From Ruminococcus sp. (GTDB taxonomy: Bacteria; Bacillota; Clostridia; Oscillospirales; Ruminococcaceae): DNA of 64,000 bases. Each line of letters starts with the position of its first letter. Position 1 is the stretch's first letter. The notes under the pieces were generated by a model. The model saw only the letters and a program-made list of their open reading frames with translations, made no database searches and was not told the origin of the DNA. Both the position numbers and the translations under genes were made by a program. Location of the stretch: assembly GCF_017549005.1 (NCBI RefSeq), contig NZ_JAFYYT010000056.1, positions 1-64,000 of the forward strand, in the 5' to 3' direction. Shown in pieces: positions 7,600 to 15,685 of the stretch.

Positions 7600-9522
7600 T
7601 TATCTACCTCCCCGTGCCGAAACTTCCTCTACTTTTTCAGTCATATCATCTATCCTGTCAGCGGTTTTATCTGCCGCAGATGAAAGCTTATCAGCATTTT
7701 CAGACAGGATATTTCCCTCTGGATGCATCTCATGACCGTTTTTGGCAGTTATTTCACTTTCGTTGTTACTTGTAACAACGACTGTTTCTTCGTTGCTACT
7801 TGTGTCAACGAGTTCATCTGCCTTATCCATAATATCAGAGGCTTCTTCTTTGGATATTCCGTATTCTTCAGCGAGAGCATCAATAGCACCTTCACGGTCA
7901 ACGGCAGAGACTTCAAATGTATCATTACCATTTGAAAAAGAAAGAATATCATCCTTTGTTCTTTCGATTGCAAGCACAGGTGCTACATTTTGCAGTTCTG
8001 CTTTGTGATATACATTCTTTGCCATATCCTTTGCTGCTGCTTCAGGAACACCTTGAGATATGTACATCTCCTTTATTTCCTCCAGAGCAGTTTTTTTGTT
8101 TGCAAAAGAAAGTACAATCTGCTGCGTTTGTGATACACTGTTCTGCTGTCCTTTATTATCAGTTTCCGTTGCTATTGCTGTGCTTTTGATTTCAAATGAG
8201 TCTGCACCTTTTCTTGTTATTATGGTTGATACACTGTCAATAGGCTGTGTTTTGGCATATGTATTTCCGTCATCATCAGTCCGAAGCATACCTGAAACAA
8301 CTGCTGCATTTGTCATATCAAAGGCAGCTTTGGTGAAAGAGGCATTATGAATGTGAATGTCCTCTATATTACCGAATACATTCCTGTATTTAGCGTTTGC
8401 CTTTGAAACATACTCAGCCTTTGTAATTAGAGCATCCTGTTCATGAACATCTGTTATCCCAAGATCTTTGGCGAGTATATTACGCATTTTCGCTTTGGTC
8501 TGACGTGGGGGATTGAGGATTGCAAAGCTTTCATCATCTTTATGATATACAACTCTGGAAATGCCGTCCTCTTTTGGCGTAACATAATAGCATTCATAAG
8601 CCTTTGCAAGAACATCTTCTTTATCCCAAGATACCTGTGAAACATAGGAGAAATCGTTAACAGGATTATCTTGGAAATACTGAGTTTTAGTATCTCCTAC
8701 AAGCAGTTCATTTCCAAACTTCTGTGCTGCTATATCGGCTTTGTTTTTATCAAAGCCAAAACTTTTCTGTAATTCACGAGAGACAAACTTTTTGTTTGGT
8801 GTATCGTCAAACGAACAGGCATTACCAGATAATTTATCCTTTATAGTAAAGAACCCTTCATTATCCTTTGAAAACTCAAGGCTTCTCTCAATTTCATGAG
8901 CTTTGCGTACAAATTCAGAACGTGCGATTTCTATAGCTTTCGCGTCCTTTCCTTCGTATAGTGCAAGGAACTCCCCACTTTTGGTTTTAGCAAACTGAGC
9001 CGATAGATCGAGCCGTGTAAGCTCTGCGTTAATAAACGGTATCTCCCATTCTTTACACTTGAAGTTTGCAAGCTCCTGTGGTCTTGTCGCAAGCTTTTCT
9101 TTCATATTCTCAGTTGATATTTGTTTCAGTATCGGAACATCGCTCTTTCTTACAAGGGCATAAATATTGTCTTTTCCTTTTTCATTTCTGAAAGCAATAG
9201 GAATTCCATAGCTTTTAGCTTTGGAAGTTATGTAGTGCATATCTTCTTTTGTTATTCCTATTTCCGATGTAACAAGCTGTTCTCCTGTATTTCTGCAATG
9301 TGTTGTTAAGTCCTTTATTGTAACCTTACCGTTTTTTAATTCGGTAATTTCTTTGTTTGTTACGTCAGTTTTCTGCCGCCTTTTTTCTTTGTCACGTTCA
9401 GCCAGATGATGAAGCAGCTTATATATAGCTTCAATTACAGAGTTGGTAACATGAGCTGCTTCCTCTACTCCTTTAGCTGATACTTGTACAACAGCTCCAG
9501 CCACATCATCACTCATATTCAT
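7600..9522 (-). CDS. PcfB-like (DUF3801) conjugation protein with a long C-terminal extension
   Basis: The start is the ATG at 9520-9522, 8 bases after a GGAGG; the longer frame begins at a TTG within that site. The first 130 residues resemble PcfB/DUF3801 proteins: a VSAKG-x-E/TLAA-like opening helix, a Lys/Arg-rich patch (KEKRRQK), and EDMHYITSKAKSYGIPIAFR followed by a short beta unit. PcfB proteins are accessory factors next to the coupling protein, which follows after 3 bases here. The remaining 500 residues repeat small alpha/beta units (such as MRNILAKDLGITDVHEQDAL) of unknown role. Two in-frame palindromes encode VDTSSNE and VVTSNNE near 571 and 581. Confidence 0.6.
   Translation of the reverse strand: MNMSDDVAGAVVQVSAKGVEEAAHVTNSVIEAIYKLLHHLAERDKEKRRQKTDVTNKEITELKNGKVTIKDLTTHCRNTGEQLVTSEIGITKEDMHYITSKAKSYGIPIAFRNEKGKDNIYALVRKSDVPILKQISTENMKEKLATRPQELANFKCKEWEIPFINAELTRLDLSAQFAKTKSGEFLALYEGKDAKAIEIARSEFVRKAHEIERSLEFSKDNEGFFTIKDKLSGNACSFDDTPNKKFVSRELQKSFGFDKNKADIAAQKFGNELLVGDTKTQYFQDNPVNDFSYVSQVSWDKEDVLAKAYECYYVTPKEDGISRVVYHKDDESFAILNPPRQTKAKMRNILAKDLGITDVHEQDALITKAEYVSKANAKYRNVFGNIEDIHIHNASFTKAAFDMTNAAVVSGMLRTDDDGNTYAKTQPIDSVSTIITRKGADSFEIKSTAIATETDNKGQQNSVSQTQQIVLSFANKKTALEEIKEMYISQGVPEAAAKDMAKNVYHKAELQNVAPVLAIERTKDDILSFSNGNDTFEVSAVDREGAIDALAEEYGISKEEASDIMDKADELVDTSSNEETVVVTSNNESEITAKNGHEMHPEGNILSENADKLSSAADKTADRIDDMTEKVEEVSARGGR
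7761..7780. repeat. Dispersed palindrome copy 6 (in PcfB-like gene)
   Basis: CGTTGTTACTTGTAACAACG keeps perfect arm pairing with both arms changed relative to copy 2 (C to T and the matching G to A), coding VVTSNNE. Confidence 0.9.
7791..7810. repeat. Dispersed palindrome copy 7 (in PcfB-like gene)
   Basis: CGTTGCTACTTGTGTCAACG, coding VDTSSNE, exactly 30 bases from copy 6. Confidence 0.85.
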
Positions 9523-9545
9523 TATGATCACCTCCAAATGGGTAT

Positions 9546-9580
9546 AAAAAAACCTTTAGCATTCATACTAAAGGTTTTTT
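9546..9580. terminator. Intrinsic terminator after the small membrane protein
   Basis: A 13-base-pair A/T-ended stem (core ACCTTTAG/CTAAAGGT) with an 8-base loop and T-runs on both strands. It would stop minus-strand transcription before the PcfB-like gene. Confidence 0.8.
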
Positions 9581-9586
9581 ATGTAT

Positions 9587-9826
9587 TCACTTTTGTTCTT
9601 TTGATTTTTCTTCTTTCGTTCTGCCTATGCTGCGGACTATAATTCCTATTAAGAAACAAAGCAGACCGCCAACAGTGACGAAAAAGAAATGATCTGCAAT
9701 TAAGTGCCCAAGACCAGACGAGTCTCCAAATGTTAATACATATATAACAGCAAGGGCAAAAAATACGCCTATTACTATAAAGAGAGTGCCAACATCTTTG
9801 ATTTGTTTACCCATATTGCTTTTCAT
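9587..9826 (-). CDS. Small two-helix membrane protein, unknown
   Basis: This 79-residue protein has hydrophobic helices at about 13-34 and 46-66, a basic start and a Lys/Glu-rich tail (GRTKEEKSKEQK). A GGAGG lies 8 bases before the ATG, so it is probably expressed. It lies between ssb and the transfer genes and is followed by a terminator. I do not recognise the family; position suggests an accessory or entry-exclusion-like role, but nothing in the sequence demonstrates that. Confidence 0.6.
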   Translation of the reverse strand: MKSNMGKQIKDVGTLFIVIGVFFALAVIYVLTFGDSSGLGHLIADHFFFVTVGGLLCFLIGIIVRSIGRTKEEKSKEQK

Positions 9827-9901
9827 TTAAATACCTCCTTGAAAAATAGAATTTATTTTTAAACAAATTATATCATATCAGCCCTATGAAGTCAAGTATC
9901 A

Positions 9902-10300
9902 TTAGAAAGGCGAATTCTCACATATTATTTCATCAAACTCTGCTGGAAAATCCCTGTCTGCATCATCTGTTGTGCCAGATGTAGACTTGTTGTATCCAGC
10001 AAATTCGACACTTTCAGCCTTGACATAGTTGTAATACTGCTTTTCACCGTTCTTTTCGTAAACGTCACACTTATTCTTACCGATTACAGCTATTCTGCTG
10101 CCTTTCTTGAAATACCTACTTACATATTCCGCAGTAGAACGCCATGCTTTGCAGTTGATGAAGTCAACGTCTCTTGAACCATCCTTGTTCTTATAGTCCT
10201 CCTGAACGGCAACAGTGAAACGACACGTTGAAATGCCACTCTCTGTTTTTCTGAGTTCAGGATCAGCGGATAGTCTACCCATAATAATTGCCTTGTTCAT
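9902..10300 (-). CDS. ssb: Single-stranded DNA-binding protein
   Basis: SSB coats single-stranded DNA during replication, repair or transfer. The 132-residue protein has the standard OB-fold opening (MNKAIIMGRLSADPELR), the TVAVQEDYKNKDG strand region and VDFINCKAWRSTAEYVSRYF, typical of bacterial SSB. The C-terminal tip is acidic with a Pro-Phe end (ICENSPF), a variant of the DDDIPF tail that recruits partner proteins. It is shorter than chromosomal SSBs, as is usual for copies on conjugative elements. A palindrome copy lies 33 bases upstream of the start. Confidence 0.93.
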   Translation of the reverse strand: MNKAIIMGRLSADPELRKTESGISTCRFTVAVQEDYKNKDGSRDVDFINCKAWRSTAEYVSRYFKKGSRIAVIGKNKCDVYEKNGEKQYYNYVKAESVEFAGYNKSTSGTTDDADRDFPAEFDEIICENSPF

Positions 10301-10332
10301 AACTCATTCCTCCGTTTTTATAATTTTATTAG

Positions 10333-10352
10333 CGTTGCTACTTGTAGCAACG
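10333..10352. repeat. Dispersed palindrome copy 8 (upstream of ssb)
   Basis: Perfect consensus CGTTGCTACTTGTAGCAACG in non-coding DNA 33 bases before the ssb start, a position compatible with an operator. Confidence 0.9.
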
Positions 10353-10403
10353 TATACAATATTCACTATTATTAGAATTGTATCAACATTTATTACAAAG
10401 GAA

Positions 10404-10428
10404 AAGCTTCGGTAAAATGCCGAAGCTT
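10404..10428. terminator. Terminator after the dockerin cargo gene
   Basis: AAGCTTCGG and CCGAAGCTT enclose a 7-base loop. On the minus strand the stem runs into TTCCTTT, so it can end the cargo transcript before ssb. Confidence 0.7.
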
Positions 10429-10447
10429 ATATATATACGAAACTTTT

Positions 10448-13400
10448 TTATTTTAGTGAACCTGTTGTCATTTTTTCGAACACCTCAACAGCATATCTTT
10501 CACCGTTATAATACTTATTAAAATAATAATCTTGCCAGTATGTACAGCTACTTGCCAATATAGAATAATACCCTTCATTTGAAATTAAATAACCAGAAAT
10601 ACAGAAAGAATAATGATGTTGACGAATAGCTGTAGTTGCGGAAATTTCTGCAGTTTCCTTAAAATTATTAGCATAACCTTTTAGAAGGTCAGACGATGGT
10701 TCTGTGAGAGCAGTTAATAATACCGGTACGCCACCTAATAATGTAGCTCCTCCACTTATTATCGCAATTACACTTTCCGCTTCCCCAAATGGCAATAATA
10801 AAAGCCCAGTAATTGATGCAAAATCTCCTATCTTATCCATAACATTAATATCTTCATAAACTTCTTTGTAAAATTTGTGATACATCTCATCTGCTATATA
10901 TTGTCGATAGTGTTCTTCGCCTTCCTCAACGGTATAAAGTTGACTATTATTAATCTTTTTTTCGAGATTATCTAACCAAATCCAATCTTTAACTGTATCT
11001 TCAGGTAAATACACCATATAAATAGGCATAGAATCATCTGTATATTGATTAACAGCTCCACCATGTGGTGCATAAACCCAGTTATCCTGAGATATTCTTA
11101 CCGCAAATTCGCCTTTATCACAATCATTATAATTTAACATACGTATTATATATTTTTTTCCAGATTCTAAACTTAGTTTTGAAATTAATGTTTTATTATC
11201 AATAGTTATTGAATACGGTTCTATTTCTTTGCGTTCATTACCTTTTTCATCAATTTCGTAAACTCGTATAAAATAGGCATCCATGCTTGAATCACTCATA
11301 GTTATTTCATAATCAGAATTTTTTGTGGGTTCGATTACAAACTCAAAATTATAATTAACTTTTCTTACAAACTCATAGTAATTCTTGTATTTTGATCCTT
11401 CTCCTACACGTATCGTTCCTAACCTGCCATCTGTTGGATAATCGGACTCAATAACATCCCAACCTGCCCAGTCAACATTGTCATTCAATGTACTGTCATC
11501 TATTTGTATTGGTTGAACAGTAAGTGGATCAGGATCAATGCCATCATTAAGATAATCTCCATCAGTATCAGGATTAAGTGGTTTTGTTCCTTTATCTTTT
11601 TCCTCTTTATCGGTCAAGCCATCGCCGTCTGTATCAGGATTGAAACGATTTGTTCCAAGCTTATATTCTTCAAGGTCAGTCAGCCCATCAGAATCGCTAT
11701 CATTATCATTATTGATTATATTACTGTCGTTAATAGGCTTCTTACCGTTTATATGCTCTTCTAAAGCCGTGATATCCTTTTCATCAACAACACCGTCACG
11801 ATTTGCATCAGCGGCTTTTCTCGCTCTGTCATCAGGTAATTCAATATCCCCATTGAGGAAATCAACGATCATACGCGCATCTTCAATATCTATTACACCG
11901 TCATCGTTTATATCACCATACATGAAATATGGTTCAATAATTGTACCATCGTTCATAATTATAGGAACATTAGTATAAATCGCAGATCCACTACCTACGC
12001 CTATATTTACACTGGAACTTTTCCATCCTCCGTCGTTATCTCTATTTCTTTCAATGCTATTTCCACATAAATAACATTCATAAGTTATGTTTGCTATTCT
12101 AAAGCTCTTTTTAGTGGAATCATCCCAATATCCTTTCAATACAATGTCATTATCTTTGAAATCATCTGTTTTTACAAAAAAATGTTCAAGACTCATTTGG
12201 TGATTATAAACACCTCGACTATGACTACTGTTATGCACAATAGTTGCAACACATTTGTACTTATCTCTTCCTCCATCCTTCAAAGATAGCGCATTATTAA
12301 GCAGTTCATCACTCGGAAAAATCTTGTCCATTTTAAAATCGCCGCCGAATTTATCACAGTAAAAGATTTTTTTCTTTATTTCAGAATCTTTATCTTTAAC
12401 TTCCTCATAAGGTTCCCATGCTGGATTTCTCAAATCAATATCATACCAATCTGGCACAGTAAATGTTTTGGAGTAAGAACTATAATTATCTAGTTTAATG
12501 CTTTTTGCGCCAGAATCATCAATGAGCTGAACATTTTTGATTTTTTCAAGAGGAACCTCTTTATTTGGCGTTAAAACGGTATCATCTTTTTTAGTACCAT
12601 CTTTTTCAGTGCCTTCATTTATAACTATAGGAATATTGGTATAGATAGCATAACCTTGTGTAACACTATTTATAGAAGAAAGCGACCATTCATCACTTTC
12701 TGATTCACTTGTAATTACGTGATTTTTATCATAATTATATATATGCGACCTTTTATAACAAAACGTTTTTAAATATGTGGGGTTAAAATATATGCCTTTT
12801 TTGTCATTTTCATTTGTCCACTGCCCTTTTAATTCAGTAATATCATTGTCTACAAATACATGATAAAGAGTTACTTCTCGAGTACCTACTATATTTTCAT
12901 CTTTTTTGGGATTTAAAACAATTGTTGCGACACATCTGTAATCGCTCAGATTGCCAAACTTATCCTGTTCAAACTTTTCTTTAAGTTCTTTCTCATTTGG
13001 AAAGAATTCATCCATTTTATAATCTCCACCAAATTTGTCACAGTAATAAACCATTTCCTTTGTTACAGGATCTTTCTCACAATATTCCCAAGTCGGACTA
13101 GTAAGATCAATATTATAATCCATAGAAAAATCGTGAATCGGATTATTCTGTACTGACGGCTTTACAGCTTTAACAGAATTTGCTGCATAAATAGCAAGAA
13201 CAGTTGACGCATCAACAGCATTGACTACTCCGTCATTATTTATATCTGCGCTTTTTATCTGAGCTTCAGTTAAAATACCCTTCTTATTTGTTGAAATAAG
13301 TGCATAGTGCGCAAGTATAGTAGAAGCATCAATCGCATCTATTCTACCATCATTATTAACATCACCAGAAATAATGTCCTTGGCAACAGGAGTTGTTGTA

Positions 13401-13762
13401 CTTGAAGTAATAGAAGTTACAACAGATGTGGTTGATGTCGCAGATTTCGCAGTTTTAGTTACAGCAGCAGTAGTACTTGTTACAGGCGCTTTCACTGTAG
13501 TAGTTACAGCTGCTTTGGTTGTGGTAGCTGCTGCCTTTGTTGTTGAAACAGTAGTTACATCTGCTTTTGTAGTTGTGGTAGCAACAGCTTTGGTAGTTGT
13601 TACAGTTGTGGTAGTAGCCGCTATAGTAGTTACAATCGCCGTATCAACTTCCGCATTTGCTTTAACTGAGTAGTGTGGAGCATAGTTGTTAATGTTTGTA
13701 GTTGCCCCTGCTACAAACGATAGCGACAATACAGCCGCTATAAGCTTGTTTAGGTTCATCAT
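10448..13762 (-). CDS. Secreted multidomain protein with two dockerin-like modules (element cargo)
   Basis: The 1104 residues run in order: signal peptide (1-36); a Thr/Ala/Val-rich linker of TTT and TTK motifs (about 40-130); a dockerin with two calcium loops (GDVNNDGRIDAIDAS and ADINNDGVVNAVDAS, about 134-195); two copies of a domain of about 190 residues, each opening with DL(T/R)(S/N)P(T/A)WE and YYCDKFGGD(Y/F)KMD; a second dockerin-like pair (GDINDDGVIDIEDAR, ADANRDGVVDEKDIT); thrombospondin-type-3 calcium repeats (SDSDGLTDLEEYKLGTN); a beta-rich domain; and a C-terminal region of about 170 residues with a Gly/Leu-rich hydrophobic stretch (LLLPFGEAE to VLLTALTE). Dockerins tie proteins to cohesins of a cellulosome. 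The other domains are unrecognised. The second ATG fits the ribosome-binding site slightly better. It has its own terminator and looks like cargo. Confidence 0.75.
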   Translation of the reverse strand: MMNLNKLIAAVLSLSFVAGATTNINNYAPHYSVKANAEVDTAIVTTIAATTTTVTTTKAVATTTTKADVTTVSTTKAAATTTKAAVTTTVKAPVTSTTAAVTKTAKSATSTTSVVTSITSSTTTPVAKDIISGDVNNDGRIDAIDASTILAHYALISTNKKGILTEAQIKSADINNDGVVNAVDASTVLAIYAANSVKAVKPSVQNNPIHDFSMDYNIDLTSPTWEYCEKDPVTKEMVYYCDKFGGDYKMDEFFPNEKELKEKFEQDKFGNLSDYRCVATIVLNPKKDENIVGTREVTLYHVFVDNDITELKGQWTNENDKKGIYFNPTYLKTFCYKRSHIYNYDKNHVITSESESDEWSLSSINSVTQGYAIYTNIPIVINEGTEKDGTKKDDTVLTPNKEVPLEKIKNVQLIDDSGAKSIKLDNYSSYSKTFTVPDWYDIDLRNPAWEPYEEVKDKDSEIKKKIFYCDKFGGDFKMDKIFPSDELLNNALSLKDGGRDKYKCVATIVHNSSHSRGVYNHQMSLEHFFVKTDDFKDNDIVLKGYWDDSTKKSFRIANITYECYLCGNSIERNRDNDGGWKSSSVNIGVGSGSAIYTNVPIIMNDGTIIEPYFMYGDINDDGVIDIEDARMIVDFLNGDIELPDDRARKAADANRDGVVDEKDITALEEHINGKKPINDSNIINNDNDSDSDGLTDLEEYKLGTNRFNPDTDGDGLTDKEEKDKGTKPLNPDTDGDYLNDGIDPDPLTVQPIQIDDSTLNDNVDWAGWDVIESDYPTDGRLGTIRVGEGSKYKNYYEFVRKVNYNFEFVIEPTKNSDYEITMSDSSMDAYFIRVYEIDEKGNERKEIEPYSITIDNKTLISKLSLESGKKYIIRMLNYNDCDKGEFAVRISQDNWVYAPHGGAVNQYTDDSMPIYMVYLPEDTVKDWIWLDNLEKKINNSQLYTVEEGEEHYRQYIADEMYHKFYKEVYEDINVMDKIGDFASITGLLLLPFGEAESVIAIISGGATLLGGVPVLLTALTEPSSDLLKGYANNFKETAEISATTAIRQHHYSFCISGYLISNEGYYSILASSCTYWQDYYFNKYYNGERYAVEVFEKMTTGSLK

Positions 13763-13906
13763 TATCCTCCTTAAAAAAATATACTTATTAATTATACTAC
13801 AGTATCAACTAAAAATCAAGCTGTTAATTGCTATGGAAGTGCTTATAATGTGCACATTCTGCCATATCCATATCACAATTAAGTATGATATCTAAATAGA
13901 AATCAA

Positions 13907-13926
13907 AGTTGCTACTTGTAGCACCC
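13907..13926. repeat. Dispersed palindrome copy 9 (3' end of small gene)
   Basis: AGTTGCTACTTGTAGCACCC. Here the register differs: the minus-strand reading is TGC TAC AAG TAG, so the palindrome supplies the stop codon of the 93-residue gene. Confidence 0.85.
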
Positions 13927-14193
13927 CTCTTGTCCGTAGTCGTTAAACTCAATAGTCAATGCTCTTATGACTTCGATAATTATGCGTTTCTGGGGAATAG
14001 CCATGAAGATGTGATACGGTATTTCGTAGTTAATCTCGTTATATCCTATGAAACAGACTTTTGCGGATTTTTCGTCAATAATCATATATGCATGAGCTAA
14101 TATTTTCATATTGACACGCTTCTCAACTTCCTGTATTACAGCTTCGATTTCTTTGAGAACTTTCATACCATTGCTTCTTTCAGTGTCCGTCAT
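13912..14193 (-). CDS. Small unknown protein of the element
   Basis: This 93-residue protein has an amphipathic helix (about 8-30) then short strands (AYMIIDEKSAKVCFIGYN), with mixed charge and no membrane segment. It ends in EGCYK, where the last codons and the stop come from a dispersed palindrome, which suggests the original gene ended differently. A GGAGG lies upstream of the ATG. It lies between Fic and the cargo gene. No family recognised. Confidence 0.55.
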   Translation of the reverse strand: MTDTERSNGMKVLKEIEAVIQEVEKRVNMKILAHAYMIIDEKSAKVCFIGYNEINYEIPYHIFMAIPQKRIIIEVIRALTIEFNDYGQEGCYK

Positions 14194-14280
14194 AACTTTT
14201 CCTCCTTTTTTTATTTGTGCATAAGCACTCTATCAAGCATACCGAAGGTTCAGTATGTTTAAACAATGCCCATGTTATAT

Positions 14281-14300
14281 CGTTGCTACAAGTAGCAACG
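14281..14300. repeat. Dispersed palindrome copy 10 (intergenic)
   Basis: CGTTGCTACAAGTAGCAACG, the perfect consensus with the centre reversed (AA instead of TT), in the gap between the Fic gene and the 93-residue gene. Confidence 0.9.
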
Positions 14301-14325
14301 AACTTTATTAAAAATGGATACAATA

Positions 14326-14351
14326 AAACCTCCACATTTTCGTGGAGGTTT
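14326..14351 (-). terminator. Terminator of the Fic gene
   Basis: A 10-base-pair stem AAACCTCCAC/GTGGAGGTTT with a 6-base loop. On the minus strand it is followed by TTTTATTG, ending the Fic transcript. Confidence 0.8.
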
Positions 14352-14433
14352 CAAATTGCTATATTGTCTCTCAGCAGAAAGTTCCCCTTATTCTTGGCAA
14401 GTTTTTAAGGGAAACAACTTGAGCGTAAGGGAA

Positions 14434-15480
14434 TCAGTTTATTCTATAATAACAAGTAAGCTTTCCCTGTCCTTCTCTCTTTAATTCACCTGTTTCAACC
14501 AGTTTTCTTAATGCACCTTCAACCGAACTCAAACTTAAAGAAGGGCAGAGTTCTCGAATATCTTGCTTGTTGAATCTGCCAATTCTTGTTTGTGTGGCAC
14601 GTCTGACCATTTCTAAAGCTGTTAGCTTTACTTCAACAAGAGAAAAGCGTTCTTCAAAATCTTTATACGCAGAAAGAATGGTGCCAAGTAAATATTTTAT
14701 AAACGGTAAACTATCTTCTTTACCTTCGTGCCAACCATTTTGAGCTTGACTTAACGCATCATAATACAAGTCCTTATTCTTCGCTATCTTTGCTTCAAGA
14801 GATATATATTTTCCTACATAAAAACCGTTACGGTATAGCAGAAGTGTTGTTAGCAAACGGCTCATTCTGCCATTACCATCGTTAAAAGGATGAATACAAA
14901 GAAAATCATGTATAAAAATAGGTATTGCTATAAGCGGCTCAACTTCCATATTACCGATAACACGATTGTACTCGTCACAAATACTGTCAAGTGCAGCGGG
15001 TGTTTCATAAGGAGCAAGCGGAGTAAAAAGTGTTTCTGTTCTGCCATCAGGATAAGTAGCACTTATATAATTCTGAACACTTTTGGTACGTCCTGCCATT
15101 GGATTATTCAGATGGCTATACATTATCTTATGAAGCTGTAAAATATAATTTTGAGATATCGGGATAGCATCAAAACTCTCATGAATTATATTTAAAGCAT
15201 CACGATAACCTGCAATTTCTTGTTCATTACGGTTTTTTGGTGTCGTTTTTTCCTCAACGAGTTGTTTTAGTCGAGTATTTGTTGTTACAATGCCTTCAAT
15301 TGCATTAGAAGCTTCAGTACTTTGAACTTTGGCAATCTCTACAAGTTTTTCAAGATCATCTGGACGTTGTTTCAAAAACAATTCCTGTTTACCGACTTCT
15401 TTATATATGGCAGCAATGAGACCAACAATCTCAGAATCCCATTTTTGATTTCTTAGTTCAGAATAATTAAACTGTCTCAT
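14434..15480 (-). CDS. Fic-domain protein (probable AMP transferase)
   Basis: Fic enzymes usually transfer AMP from ATP to hydroxyl groups of target proteins. The catalytic motif HPFNDGNGR is complete at about residues 196-204. An inhibitory-helix motif, S-N-A-I-E-G near residue 57, matches (S/T)xxxE(G/N) and lies N-terminal to the Fic core, so activity is probably self-restrained. A C-terminal winged-helix-like domain (FNKQDIRELCPSLSLSSVEG) suggests DNA binding or a role in sensing. At 348 residues it has the common length of stand-alone Fic proteins. No separate antitoxin gene is seen. It is monocistronic with its own terminator. The target is unknown. Confidence 0.9.
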   Translation of the reverse strand: MRQFNYSELRNQKWDSEIVGLIAAIYKEVGKQELFLKQRPDDLEKLVEIAKVQSTEASNAIEGIVTTNTRLKQLVEEKTTPKNRNEQEIAGYRDALNIIHESFDAIPISQNYILQLHKIMYSHLNNPMAGRTKSVQNYISATYPDGRTETLFTPLAPYETPAALDSICDEYNRVIGNMEVEPLIAIPIFIHDFLCIHPFNDGNGRMSRLLTTLLLYRNGFYVGKYISLEAKIAKNKDLYYDALSQAQNGWHEGKEDSLPFIKYLLGTILSAYKDFEERFSLVEVKLTALEMVRRATQTRIGRFNKQDIRELCPSLSLSSVEGALRKLVETGELKREGQGKLTCYYRIN

Positions 15481-15685
15481 ATTTCAACTCCTTTCTGTTT
15501 CCCTTAAATTATACCTCAAAATAAGGGAAAAGTCAATATGTAAGGGAATAATAATATAATACCCTAAGATTAGTGCTTTATACATTTTTAGTGGACATTA
15601 TAATCATGCAGATATAAAGCCTTGGAATGTTTTATTCGATAATCTTTCGATATTAGTACAATATGGGGTATTTTATTATACTGTT

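Noticed and set aside
13380-13660. Repetitive DNA resembling a microsatellite or CRISPR-like array
   Set aside because: The repeats are degenerate codons of a Thr/Ala/Val-rich linker in the cargo protein, with no regular spacers.
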